Source: an uncultured Acidimicrobiaceae bacterium
GTDB taxonomy: Bacteria > Actinomycetota > Acidimicrobiia > Acidimicrobiales > RAAP-2
NCBI GenBank assembly: GCA_937975915.1
Contig: CALJTY010000006.1
Location: forward strand, 1 to 11,426
Direction: 5' to 3'
Length of the DNA: 11,426 bases
The notes beneath the pieces are model-generated. The model searched no databases and was not told where the DNA came from. It saw only the letters and a program-made list of their open reading frames with translations. Position numbers and translations under genes: made by a program. Positions 1 to 7,700 of the stretch are shown piece after piece. Numbering within the stretch: the stretch's first letter is position 1; each line of letters begins with the position of its first letter.

Positions 1-678
1 GGCGTTATGACCAAGATCATTGAGCGCAACACCACTATCCCAACCAAGAAGTCACAGACCTTTACGACAGCTGAAGACAATCAGCCGTCAGTTGAAGTGC
101 ACGTCTTGCAGGGTGAGCGTGAAATGGCTTCGTACAACCAAACACTCGGTAAGTTCCAGCTCGTCGGTATCCCACCAGCCCCCCGTGGGATGCCGCAAAT
201 TGAAGTGACCTTTGACATTGACGCGAACGGAATTGTTCAAGTCTCTGCAAAGGACACAGCAACTGGCAAGTCACAGTCCATCACTATTACTGGTGGATCG
301 TCACTCTCCAAGGATGACATTGACCGCATGGTTCGTGACGCAGAAGCACACGCTGAAGAAGATCGTCAGCGTCGTGACGAAGCAGAAGTCAGGAACACGG
401 CAGACGGACTTGTCTATTCAACTGAAAAGTTGCTCAAGGAGCAAGCTGAGTCATTCCAAGGAACTGAGAAGGAAGACGTCGAGTCTGCACTGAGCGCTCT
501 AAAGGAAACTCTGAGCGGTACTGACACTGAAGCAATTAAGAATGCAACAGAGAAGTTGCTCACTACTAGCCAAAGCTTTAGCCAGCGTCTCTACGAGCAG
601 GCAGCTCAAGCAAACAATGGTGAGTCAGCTCCTCAAAGCAACGACGAGGACATTGTCGACGCTGAAATTGTTGAGTAA
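1..678 (+). CDS. dnaK: Chaperone protein DnaK (Hsp70), C-terminal part, 5' end outside the window
   Basis: Hsp70 chaperone that binds exposed hydrophobic peptide segments in the cytoplasm and cycles between ATP and ADP states with DnaJ and GrpE. About 225 codons are visible. They begin inside the substrate-binding beta-sandwich at a GVMTKIIERNTTIPTKKS stretch, a classic DnaK segment, so the ATPase domain is upstream of base 1. The segment VLQGEREMASYNQTLGKF and the conserved FDIDANGIVQVSAKD follow, then the helical lid and an acidic tail ending EDIVDAEIVE, typical of actinobacterial DnaK. The reading frame is open from base 1, so the internal ATG at base 7 is not a start. It is the first gene of a tight cluster, with grpE starting 2 bases after its stop. 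Identification is certain; only the N-terminal half is missing. Confidence 0.97.
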   Translation, partial: GVMTKIIERNTTIPTKKSQTFTTAEDNQPSVEVHVLQGEREMASYNQTLGKFQLVGIPPAPRGMPQIEVTFDIDANGIVQVSAKDTATGKSQSITITGGSSLSKDDIDRMVRDAEAHAEEDRQRRDEAEVRNTADGLVYSTEKLLKEQAESFQGTEKEDVESALSALKETLSGTDTEAIKNATEKLLTTSQSFSQRLYEQAAQANNGESAPQSNDEDIVDAEIVE

Positions 679-680
679 TT

Positions 681-1184
681 ATGAGCGACGAAATCTTCGA
701 AAGCGATGTGGTGACTGCTGCTGAAGAGCAAGTCATCCACATCGTGGACGAGCTCAGTGAAGCTCAGCGTGAGCGTGATGAATATCGCGATGCACTGCAA
801 CATCTTCAAGCTGACTTTGAGAACTACCGCAAGCGCGTTCTGAAGTCTTCTGAAGATGCGGCTATTCGCTCTGCGGGAGACGTTGTTGTGAAGTTGTTAC
901 CAGTGCTAGACGCATTTGATCTTGCACTTGCGCACTTCTCACAGTCAACAACAGAAGAATCAGCAGCACTCATTCAGTCACGCGCCCTTCTTCTTGACAC
1001 GCTCAGCAAGGACGGCCTTGAGCGTATTGACGCCGTTGGTGCAGATTTTGATCCACAAGTTCATGACGCAGTCGCACACGTTGAAGGCGACGGGGACAGT
1101 CAAGTCATTGATGAAGTCCTCCGAGCCGGATACCGCTGGAAGGGAACTGTTCTTCGCCCAGCAATGGTGAGAGTGAAGGGTTAA
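681..1184 (+). CDS. grpE: GrpE, nucleotide exchange factor of DnaK
   Basis: Cytoplasmic dimer that releases ADP from DnaK and so resets the chaperone cycle. The 167-aa product has an acidic N-terminus, a long helical coiled-coil region (about residues 15-65, including HLQADFENYRKR), and the C-terminal beta domain carrying the GrpE signature: FDPQVHDAVAHVEGD, then VIDEVLRAGYRWKGTVLRPA, ending MVRVKG. It is slightly shorter than many actinobacterial GrpE proteins because the disordered N-terminal extension is brief. The ATG lies 2 bases after the dnaK stop, and the stop is immediately followed by the dnaJ ATG, so translation is probably coupled. Context and signature agree fully. Confidence 0.96.
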   Translation: MSDEIFESDVVTAAEEQVIHIVDELSEAQRERDEYRDALQHLQADFENYRKRVLKSSEDAAIRSAGDVVVKLLPVLDAFDLALAHFSQSTTEESAALIQSRALLLDTLSKDGLERIDAVGADFDPQVHDAVAHVEGDGDSQVIDEVLRAGYRWKGTVLRPAMVRVKG

Positions 1185-2276
1185 ATGGCCGAGAGGGAGT
1201 GGTTCGATAAGGACTACTACAAGGTCCTTGGACTTACGCCAAGCGCAACTGACAAAGAAATTACGCGTGCGTATCGAAAGCTAGCGAAAGAACTTCACCC
1301 AGACACCAATAAGGGGTCTGAAGATAAGTTCAAAGAAATTTCAGTTGCCTACGACGTATTAGGTGACGCCGCGAAGCGCAAAGAGTATGACGACGTTCGA
1401 AAGATGGGACCATCAGCAGCTGGTTTTGGTGGACAGCAACGTGGAGGCCCACAGAACTTCAATTTCAATCAAGGCAATGTTGGCGACTTAGGCGACATCT
1501 TCGGAGGGCTTTTTGGAAACCAAGGTCGCAGGTCTCGTGCACAACGAGGCGCCGACATTGAAACTGCACTCCACATAAGTTTTCGCGACGCTGTCTTTGG
1601 CGTAACAACCACTGTGCCACTTCCAAGTAACGATGCTTGTCACACCTGTGGTGGAAGAGGTGGAGCGCCAGGTAGCGGCTTCGTAACGTGTGACACATGT
1701 CAAGGTCGCGGTGTTCTCAACAATGATCAAGGTGGATTTGGAATGTCGAGCGTTTGCCCGACGTGTCACGGCAAGGGTGGACGAATTGTTACTCCATGTG
1801 CGAAGTGTCACGGAACTGGGCGCGAACCATCATCTCGTCGCGTAAATGTTCGCATCCCCGCTGGTGTAATTGATGGTCAACGAATCCGCTTAAAGGCCAA
1901 GGGTAATCCTGGTGCGGGCGGCGGTCCTGCAGGCGATCTCTTTGTCGACATCCACGCTGGCACCGACGACGTATTTGGCCGAAAGAACCGACACGTCACA
2001 ACGACTGTGAAAATTTCTCCAATGCAAGCGATGCTTGGCGACACCGTAGAAGTTCCAACACTTGATGAGCCTGTGACATTGAAAATTGCTGCAGGCACCC
2101 AAGGTGGCTCAACACTGCGTGTTCGTGGCCGAGGCGTTCCTGCTGGTGGGAAGCATCCCGTTGGTGACCTCCTCGTAACAGTTGACGTTGTTATCCCGAA
2201 GAAGTTAAATAAAGAGCAACGAACATTAGTTGAAAAGCTTTCAAAATCATTTAATGAAGAGGTGACGAATGTCTGA
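1185..2276 (+). CDS. dnaJ: DnaJ, Hsp40 co-chaperone (class I)
   Basis: Delivers substrates to DnaK and stimulates its ATPase. The 363-aa protein has the full class I architecture. The J-domain (about residues 10-70) carries the essential HPD at 38-40. A Gly/Phe-rich linker (about 75-115) includes FGGQQRGG and DIFGGLFG. The zinc-finger domain has four CxxCxGxG repeats with cysteine pairs at 152/155, 169/172, 191/194 and 205/208, and two C-terminal peptide-binding domains follow. All eight zinc-binding cysteines are present. The start directly abuts the grpE stop, with an AAGGG Shine-Dalgarno inside the end of grpE. The 3' end overlaps hspR by 8 bases. As the copy next to dnaK, grpE and hspR, it resembles the DnaJ1 type of actinobacteria, which often carry a second dnaJ elsewhere. 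Confidence 0.96.
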   Translation: MAEREWFDKDYYKVLGLTPSATDKEITRAYRKLAKELHPDTNKGSEDKFKEISVAYDVLGDAAKRKEYDDVRKMGPSAAGFGGQQRGGPQNFNFNQGNVGDLGDIFGGLFGNQGRRSRAQRGADIETALHISFRDAVFGVTTTVPLPSNDACHTCGGRGGAPGSGFVTCDTCQGRGVLNNDQGGFGMSSVCPTCHGKGGRIVTPCAKCHGTGREPSSRRVNVRIPAGVIDGQRIRLKAKGNPGAGGGPAGDLFVDIHAGTDDVFGRKNRHVTTTVKISPMQAMLGDTVEVPTLDEPVTLKIAAGTQGGSTLRVRGRGVPAGGKHPVGDLLVTVDVVIPKKLNKEQRTLVEKLSKSFNEEVTNV

Positions 2277-2667
2277 GCGCGAGCCATCACACGCGGTCTA
2301 CGTGATCTCTGTTTTCGCTGAGATTGGTGGTGTTCACCCTCAGACACTTCGCAACTACGAAAGAACTGGCCTTCTTAATCCTCAGCGCACTAGTGGTGGA
2401 TCACGTCGATTCTCTGACGTTGACCTAGCGGCGCTTCGACGTATTCAAGAACTAACAAATGAGGGGATCAACCTCGAAGGCGTCAAGCGAATTATGGTCC
2501 TTGAAGCTCAGCTCGAAGCAATGAAGGAAACCCTTCGTGGCATTGCGAGTGACGCCCAGGCTCAGGTCGAAGCGACGCACCGCCAGTACCGCCGCGAACT
2601 TGTCCCCATCCAGAACACCATTGCGTTATTCATTGACGCACAGAAGCGAAATCGGGAGAATTCGTAA
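2269..2667 (+). CDS. hspR: HspR-type MerR-family heat-shock repressor
   Basis: In actinobacteria HspR represses the dnaK operon by binding HAIR inverted repeats, with DnaK as co-repressor. The 132-aa protein has a MerR-type winged helix-turn-helix at about residues 9-80. YVISVFAEIGGVHPQTLRNYE forms the HTH region (quoted in part from positions 11 to 31), TSGGSRRFSDVD forms the wing, and NEGINLEGVKRIM is highly characteristic of HspR. A helical coiled-coil segment follows. It lacks the long effector domain of metal- or drug-sensing MerR proteins. The ATG lies 8 bases inside dnaJ, with AGAGG at 2258-2262 as its ribosome site, so it is co-translated with the genes it presumably represses. No HAIR-like operator (CTTGAGT, 7 bases, ACTCAAG) was found in this window. 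It would be expected upstream of dnaK. Confidence 0.93.
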   Translation: MSEREPSHAVYVISVFAEIGGVHPQTLRNYERTGLLNPQRTSGGSRRFSDVDLAALRRIQELTNEGINLEGVKRIMVLEAQLEAMKETLRGIASDAQAQVEATHRQYRRELVPIQNTIALFIDAQKRNRENS

Positions 2668-2689
2668 TTCTGGGTTAAAAGCGGTCAGG

Positions 2690-2695
2690 TAGACT
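2690..2695 (+). promoter_or_regulatory. Candidate -10 element for purA
   Basis: TAGACT fits the actinobacterial TANNNT -10 pattern and would give a transcript starting about 10-12 bases before the purA ribosome site. Only a weak TTCTGG match is found at the -35 position (about 2668-2673). The 48-base hspR-purA gap is the only place in this stretch where a promoter could separate heat-shock and purine transcription. This is a pattern match only. Confidence 0.3.
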
Positions 2696-2705
2696 GGACT
2701 TTTAC

Positions 2706-2711
2706 AAGGAG
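2706..2711 (+). promoter_or_regulatory. Shine-Dalgarno site fixing the purA GTG start
   Basis: AAGGAG lies 4 bases before the GTG at 2716. It supports that GTG over any internal ATG as the start of purA. The conserved GTQWGDEGKGK begins at residue 8 from this start, which is the family's usual position. Confidence 0.75.
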
Positions 2712-2715
2712 TCTT

Positions 2716-3993
2716 GTGCCAGCAACCGTTGTAGTTGGAACCCAGTGGGGTGATGAAGGAAAAGGGAAGCTCACTGACCTTCTCGCACGCGAAATGGACA
2801 TGGTGGTTCGCTATCAAGGCGGACACAATGCCGGTCACCGAATCGTTGTTGAAGGAGAAGCCTTCGCACTGCAACTCGTTCCCTCAGGAGTTTTGTACCC
2901 ACACATCACACCAGTAATTGGCAACGGTGTTGTAGTTGACCCCTCAGTCCTTCTTACTGAGCTCGACACACTTTCTTCAAAAGGTGTTGACGTATCGCGA
3001 CTTGTTGTTTCAGGTAACGCGCACCTCATCATGCCCTATCACCAAGAGATTGACCGCCTCACCGAACGCTTTCTAGGAAAGAACGCACTCGGTACAACTA
3101 AGCGTGGCATTGGGCCTGCGTACGCCGACAAGTCATCGCGCGTTGGACTTCGTGTGCAGGACTTGCTCGACCCTAAGATCTTCCGCGAAAAACTTGAAGT
3201 CGTTCTTCACGAAAAGAACCTTCTACTCAACAAGATCTACAACCGCCCGGCACTGAGTGCGAAAGACATTGCGGACAAATACCTTGACGAACTAGCTCCA
3301 CGTGTTGCACCAATGATTGGTGACACCGTGAACATCATTCACACTGCTCTAAGTGCTGGTAAGCGCCTCCTTCTCGAAGGCGCGCAGGCAACGTTCCTTG
3401 ACCTCGATCATGGAACCTACCCATTCGTTACGTCATCCAACCCAGTTGCGGGTGGTGCGTGCACGGGATCTGGACTTGGCCCTCGCGACCTAACGGGGAT
3501 TGTTGGAATTGCCAAGGCGTACATCACACGCGTCGGAGCTGGACCATTTCCTACAGAGCTTGATGGTGACATGGCAGAACTTCTTGTTGACCGCGGTCAT
3601 GAATACGGAACAAACACTGGCCGCAGACGCCGCGTTGGTTGGTTCGACGCAGTAATGGCTCGTCAAGCAGCTCGCCTTAACTCTCTTACTGAAATCGCTC
3701 TTACCAAGATGGACGTTCTCGACACGTTGGATGAAATTAAAGTTTGCGTTGCTTACGAAGCCGACGGAGTTCGTTACGACTTCCCTCCGTACCACCAGTC
3801 AATTTTGCACAACGTAACTCCTATCTACGAAACGCTCCCTGGGTGGAAGACCGACATCACGGCTTCAACCAAGTACTCAGATCTTCCTGTCAATGCGCAG
3901 AAGTACGTGAAGTTTCTTGAAGAGACCACTGGTGTGACCATCTCAGTTGTTGGAGTTGGCCCCGGCCGAGAGCAGTTCGTTAAGCCGTCGTGA
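2716..3993 (+). CDS. purA: Adenylosuccinate synthetase
   Basis: Catalyses GTP-dependent condensation of IMP with aspartate to adenylosuccinate, the first committed step from IMP to AMP. The 425-aa length is normal. The P-loop-like GTQWGDEGKGK occupies residues 8-18 with the catalytic Asp at 13. GGHNAGH at 35-41 supplies the catalytic His at 41, matching the E. coli numbering. KRGIGPAYADK is the IMP-loop region, and GTNTGRRRRVGWFD (298-311) is the substrate-binding arginine segment. The more common form of that last segment has T-G-R-P-R-R-C-G-W, so the Pro and Cys are replaced here by Arg and Val. The start is a GTG with a good ribosome site, 48 bases after hspR. The stop overlaps the purD GTG by 4 bases. 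Confidence 0.97.
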   Translation: MPATVVVGTQWGDEGKGKLTDLLAREMDMVVRYQGGHNAGHRIVVEGEAFALQLVPSGVLYPHITPVIGNGVVVDPSVLLTELDTLSSKGVDVSRLVVSGNAHLIMPYHQEIDRLTERFLGKNALGTTKRGIGPAYADKSSRVGLRVQDLLDPKIFREKLEVVLHEKNLLLNKIYNRPALSAKDIADKYLDELAPRVAPMIGDTVNIIHTALSAGKRLLLEGAQATFLDLDHGTYPFVTSSNPVAGGACTGSGLGPRDLTGIVGIAKAYITRVGAGPFPTELDGDMAELLVDRGHEYGTNTGRRRRVGWFDAVMARQAARLNSLTEIALTKMDVLDTLDEIKVCVAYEADGVRYDFPPYHQSILHNVTPIYETLPGWKTDITASTKYSDLPVNAQKYVKFLEETTGVTISVVGVGPGREQFVKPS

Positions 3994-5234
3994 GTCGCTG
4001 CGTAGTCGTTGGCTCCGGCGCTCGCGAACACGCACTCGCGTGGGGACTTTCTAAAACTGCAGAAGTAATTGTTACTCCCGGGAACGCTGGTATCGCTGCT
4101 CACGGAATTACTTGTGTTGCTACCCCCGCAACCGAACTCGAAGCAGATCTCTTTGTCATTGGACCAGAACAACCTCTAGTTGATGGACTCGCATCAAAAC
4201 TTCGCGCTCAAGGCAAAACTGTCATGGGCCCTGGTGAAGATGGTGCATTGCTGGAGGGATCAAAAGCCTTTATGAAAGATTTTCTGAAAGCGGCTTCAGT
4301 CCCAACTGCTCAGTACGGAACGTTTAGTAATGCATCCGACGCAATTGCATTCCTTGGAACAATGTCGGCACCGTTCGTCATCAAAACAGATGGACTCGCA
4401 GCTGGAAAAGGTGTGCTCGTTACGAATGACTTTGAAGAGGCATGTCGCGACATTGAAGAAAAACTAAGTGGAGAAGCATTTGGTGATGCCGGCACAACGG
4501 TAATCATCGAAGAAGGACTCGACGGAGAAGAGTGCTCGCTGATTGTTCTCTGCGACGGCACGAACGTGATGCCGCTCGTTCCTGCGCAAGATTTCAAACG
4601 TGTTGGTGACAACAATCAAGGAGCAAACACGGGTGGCATGGGTGCCTATGCGCCGATGGTTGCGATGAGTGACGACCTCGTAAGCGTTGTAATGAGAACA
4701 ATCATTGCCCCGACCGTTGTAGAGCTTAAGAAACGCGGTATCGATTTTCGAGGTGTGCTGTACGCCGGGGTAATGCTCACCTCAAAAGGCCCGAAGTTGC
4801 TCGAGTACAACGTTCGATTTGGCGACCCTGAAACTGAAGTTCTCGTGCCGCTCTATGGAGACCGAATTTTTGAACTTCTAAAAAAGGTCGGTGATGGAGA
4901 GCTCGCAGGAGTTGAAGAAAAGTCTGTTGGCAACGCAGTCACGGTCGTTCTGGCCGCCGAGGGGTACCCACAGAGCCCCAGAAAAGGTGACCTTATTAGT
5001 GGCCTTGGAGACAATGGCCAACTCGCTTCACCTATTCAAGGGGTCACCGTATTTCACGCGGGAACCACCAGGAGCGGTTCAGGGGCATTTATGACCGCTG
5101 GCGGAAGAGTGCTTGCAGTAACCGGTGTAGGGCTTTCAATGAAAGAAGCACGAAGTCGTGCATACGAGGCCGCATCGCTCATAACCTTTAAGGGGAAAGT
5201 CATGCGAAATGACATTGCCCTTGCCGTGGTCTAA
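3990..5234 (+). CDS. purD: Phosphoribosylamine-glycine ligase (GAR synthetase)
   Basis: ATP-dependent ligation of phosphoribosylamine to glycine, the second step of de novo purine synthesis. The 414-aa protein has the N-terminal GARS domain with GSGAREHAL (8-16) and GPEQPLVDG (58-66). The ATP-grasp domain has KTDGLAAGKG (132-141), FKRVGDNNQGANTGGMGAY (202-220) and the metal-binding EYNVRFGDPETE (272-283). A C-terminal small domain follows. It is near the usual length of about 420 aa. The GTG start shares four bases (GTGA) with the purA stop, a signature of translational coupling. It is followed at 9 bases by purB, whose ribosome site overlaps the purD stop. Nothing appears degenerate. Confidence 0.97.
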   Translation: MSRCVVVGSGAREHALAWGLSKTAEVIVTPGNAGIAAHGITCVATPATELEADLFVIGPEQPLVDGLASKLRAQGKTVMGPGEDGALLEGSKAFMKDFLKAASVPTAQYGTFSNASDAIAFLGTMSAPFVIKTDGLAAGKGVLVTNDFEEACRDIEEKLSGEAFGDAGTTVIIEEGLDGEECSLIVLCDGTNVMPLVPAQDFKRVGDNNQGANTGGMGAYAPMVAMSDDLVSVVMRTIIAPTVVELKKRGIDFRGVLYAGVMLTSKGPKLLEYNVRFGDPETEVLVPLYGDRIFELLKKVGDGELAGVEEKSVGNAVTVVLAAEGYPQSPRKGDLISGLGDNGQLASPIQGVTVFHAGTTRSGSGAFMTAGGRVLAVTGVGLSMKEARSRAYEAASLITFKGKVMRNDIALAVV

Positions 5235-5239
5235 AGGAG
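5233..5239 (+). promoter_or_regulatory. Shine-Dalgarno site of purB, overlapping the purD stop
   Basis: AAAGGAG lies 4 bases before the purB ATG at 5244 and uses the last two bases of the purD stop codon. It is among the strongest ribosome sites in the purine operon, whereas purC and purS have weak ones. Confidence 0.7.
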
Positions 5240-5243
5240 ACAA

Positions 5244-6551
5244 ATGATTCCGAGGTATTCACCAAAGGATGTTGCGGCACTATTTAGTGACGAGAACCGC
5301 TTTGACACAATGCTCGAAGTTGAGCTCCTTGCAGCTGAGGGGCTCGCTGCAGAGGGCGTGCTTCCCAAAGACGAAGTCGCTAAGTTACGCACACGTCGCC
5401 CGGTAATCGACGCTGCATTTGTTGCTGAAGTTGATGAACGTGAACTAATTACCAATCACGACACCGCAGCGTTTGTCGACCTTGTGCAGTCAAAAATTGG
5501 AATGCCTGAGGGTGCTTGGATTCACTATGGCCTTACGTCTTCGGATGTTGTTGACACTGCGCTCTGTCACACAATCACTCGTGCCATGGACATTGTCATT
5601 ACTGAAGCAACGGCGCTGCGCGATGCGCTAACTGCACGTGCCAAGGAATCAGTAGACATGCCAATCACTGGCCGCACACATGGCATGCATGCTGAGCCAA
5701 CAACCTATGGTGCGAAGTTTGCCCTTTTCGCATTGCAAGTACAACGCGACATTGAGCGTGCCAAGAATGCGCGCACTGCAATTGCCGTGGGAAAACTCTC
5801 CGGAGCTGTTGGAACGTATTCAAACATTGATCCAAAAGTTGAAGCGTACGTCTGCGAAAAACTTGGTCTAACACCAGTGCCAGCGACACAGGTAATTGCG
5901 AGAGACCGTCACGCAGAAGTTCTCTACGCGTGCGCTGCACTCGGAACCTCAATGGAGCAGTTCGCCCTAGAAGTTCGCCACCTCGCGCGTACTGAAGTCG
6001 GTGAAGCGTCTGAGCCATTCGCGAAGGGACAAAAGGGTTCTTCGGCGATGCCTCACAAGCGCAATCCTGTTCTGTCAGAGCGACTGTGTGGACTTGCCAG
6101 GGTGCTTCGTGGCTACCTACAGGCAGGACTTGAAGACGTGGCTCTGTGGCATGAACGTGATATTTCACACTCAAGTGTTGAGCGCATCATCATGCCGGAC
6201 GCTTTGCAGCTCACTGTGTACATGCTGCGTAAAGCAACAGGACTCGCAAGTGGCCTAGTACTCAATCCAGAACGCGCGCTAGAAAACCTAAACGTCAATT
6301 CACTCGGACTCGTGTTCTCACAGTCAGTGCTACTTGCGCTCGTTGACTCGGGTATGTCTCGCGATGATGCGTACCGCATTGTTCAAGCCGCTGCGGGTAA
6401 AGCCGCTGAGACCAGAACAAACTTTCGTGATGTCATTGAAGCAGACCCTGCGGTGAAGTTGACCAAGGAAGTACTAGCTAATGCATTCGATGCACAACGC
6501 TTGTTGGCGCATCGTGCGCGGTTCATTGACGCACTTACGTGGGCCAAGTGA
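5244..6551 (+). CDS. purB: Adenylosuccinate lyase
   Basis: Bifunctional lyase that releases fumarate from SAICAR to give AICAR and from adenylosuccinate to give AMP, so it serves both the route to IMP and the AMP branch. The 435-aa length is normal for the bacterial family (fumarase/aspartase superfamily, homotetramer). Visible superfamily regions are LTSSDVVDTAL (around residues 97-107), TGRTHGMHAEPTTYG with conserved His146 and His149, and the signature loop GSSAMPHKRNP at 265-275 with the catalytic serine. The ATG has a strong ribosome site. The gene overlaps the start of purC, so purA, purD, purB and purC form one continuous translational unit. Confidence 0.97.
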   Translation: MIPRYSPKDVAALFSDENRFDTMLEVELLAAEGLAAEGVLPKDEVAKLRTRRPVIDAAFVAEVDERELITNHDTAAFVDLVQSKIGMPEGAWIHYGLTSSDVVDTALCHTITRAMDIVITEATALRDALTARAKESVDMPITGRTHGMHAEPTTYGAKFALFALQVQRDIERAKNARTAIAVGKLSGAVGTYSNIDPKVEAYVCEKLGLTPVPATQVIARDRHAEVLYACAALGTSMEQFALEVRHLARTEVGEASEPFAKGQKGSSAMPHKRNPVLSERLCGLARVLRGYLQAGLEDVALWHERDISHSSVERIIMPDALQLTVYMLRKATGLASGLVLNPERALENLNVNSLGLVFSQSVLLALVDSGMSRDDAYRIVQAAAGKAAETRTNFRDVIEADPAVKLTKEVLANAFDAQRLLAHRARFIDALTWAK

Positions 6552-7441
6552 GCGAAGTAGGCCTTCAACACATTTATTCGGGCAAGGTCCGAGATCTCTA
6601 CGAAGTTGACGCGCAGCATCTACTCATGGTTGCATCTGACCGGCTGAGTGCATTTGATGTTGTGATGAATGAGACAATCGAAAATAAGGGTCGAGTACTC
6701 ACTGGTTTGACGAATTACTGGTTGCGCGAGTTTTCTGGTTCAATTCCAATGGCGTTGATTTCGTGTGACCCAGAAGTTATTGATTCAGTCGTGCCTGGAT
6801 TCAGTTCCAAAAAAGAGTGGCATGGGCGCACAATGCTTGTCCGTAAGGCCGAGATGCTCCCACTCGAATGCATTGTTCGTGGCAGGTTGGCTGGACAGGC
6901 CTACGACGAATACGTGAAATCAGGAACGGTTCACAACATGGCTGCACCCAAGGCCATGGCCCTAACTGACGCATTCCCAGCGCCGATGTTTACACCTTCG
7001 ACCAAGGCTGAATCAGGACATGACATCAACATCGACCTAGCGACCGCTGCATCCATTGTTGGTGAAGAGTTACTCACGAAGGCTCAGACAATCTGTCTAG
7101 ACCTCTTTGCAAAGGCCAGTGCCAAGCTCGCTGCATCGGGCCTTACTCTGGCTGACACAAAATTCGAACTCGGATTCGTTGACGGTGAGCTTGTTGTTTG
7201 TGATGAGGTGCTCACGCCCGACTCGTCTCGAATCTGGCCCAGTGCTGAAGTCCGCTCTGGTGAGACTCCACCATCGTTCGACAAACAGCCGTTTAGAGAC
7301 TGGCTCAGTGAGCAGCCTTGGGATAGAACTCCACCTCCACCCACGATCCCGAGCGACATTTTGGACGTCACTTCTAAGAGATATGTTGCGGCGTATGAGA
7401 AAGTGACTGGAAGATCGCTCTCCGACTGGTACGGTGCGTAG
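6548..7441 (+). CDS. purC: SAICAR synthetase (phosphoribosylaminoimidazole-succinocarboxamide synthase)
   Basis: Joins CAIR and aspartate using ATP to form SAICAR, the substrate of PurB next door. Conserved segments, numbered from the chosen start, are YSGKVRDLY (10-18) and SDRLSAFD (30-37), then ENKGRVLTGLTNYW, ECIVRGRLAGQAYDEY, FTPSTKAESGHD, DTKFELGF and DEVLTPDSSRIWP. At about 297 aa it is the longer form of the enzyme seen in actinobacteria and yeast. The GTG at 6548 is preferred because it makes a 4-base GTGA overlap with the purB stop, as at purA/purD. An in-frame GTG at 6539 would add three residues and cannot be excluded. Neither has a clear ribosome site, which favours coupling to purB. 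Confidence 0.96.
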   Translation: MSEVGLQHIYSGKVRDLYEVDAQHLLMVASDRLSAFDVVMNETIENKGRVLTGLTNYWLREFSGSIPMALISCDPEVIDSVVPGFSSKKEWHGRTMLVRKAEMLPLECIVRGRLAGQAYDEYVKSGTVHNMAAPKAMALTDAFPAPMFTPSTKAESGHDINIDLATAASIVGEELLTKAQTICLDLFAKASAKLAASGLTLADTKFELGFVDGELVVCDEVLTPDSSRIWPSAEVRSGETPPSFDKQPFRDWLSEQPWDRTPPPPTIPSDILDVTSKRYVAAYEKVTGRSLSDWYGA

Positions 7442-7443
7442 CA

Positions 7444-7698
7444 ATGAAATACGCAATCATCGTCGACGTCACTCTCCGCCAAGGAATCTCCGATCCTGAA
7501 GGCGCGACCATTGAACGCGCACTCCCAGCGCTGGGCTTTACCGGGGTAAGCGATGTTCGCGCTGGTAAATCATTTCGTCTCAATGTTGAAGCAGATAATG
7601 AAGCTGACGCTTTAGAAAAAGCAACTGCACTTGCGCAACGGCTTCTCTCAAATCCTGTAATTGAAGATTCACGCGCACGACTAAGCGCAGAAGGTTAA
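7444..7698 (+). CDS. purS: PurS subunit of FGAM synthase
   Basis: Small structural subunit of the three-part phosphoribosylformylglycinamidine synthase. In the Bacillus-type complex a PurS dimer bridges PurL and PurQ and helps pass ammonia between them. The 84-aa product has the typical KYAIIVDVTLRQGISDPEGA start and the helix-strand pattern RALPALGFTGVSDVRAGKSF, and it ends with LLSNPVIED. It starts 2 bases after purC and ends 2 bases before purQ. A separate PurS implies the small-type PurL, which agrees with the purL start near the right end of the window. Confidence 0.95.
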   Translation: MKYAIIVDVTLRQGISDPEGATIERALPALGFTGVSDVRAGKSFRLNVEADNEADALEKATALAQRLLSNPVIEDSRARLSAEG

Positions 7699-7700
7699 GC

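Noticed and set aside
1877..2347. Minus-strand open frame of 156 codons opposite dnaJ and hspR
   Set aside because: It is a shadow of two certain plus-strand genes. Its composition (Ser/Thr/Pro/Arg rich) is typical of antisense frames and no motif is visible.
5665..6174. Minus-strand open frame of 169 codons opposite purB
   Set aside because: It lies entirely within the highly conserved purB coding region and shows no domain. It is a shadow frame.
6170..6182. CTCAA-GTG-TTGAG palindrome resembling part of a HspR (HAIR) site
   Set aside because: It lies deep inside purB, the half-sites are in the wrong order and spacing for HAIR, and no promoter context is present.
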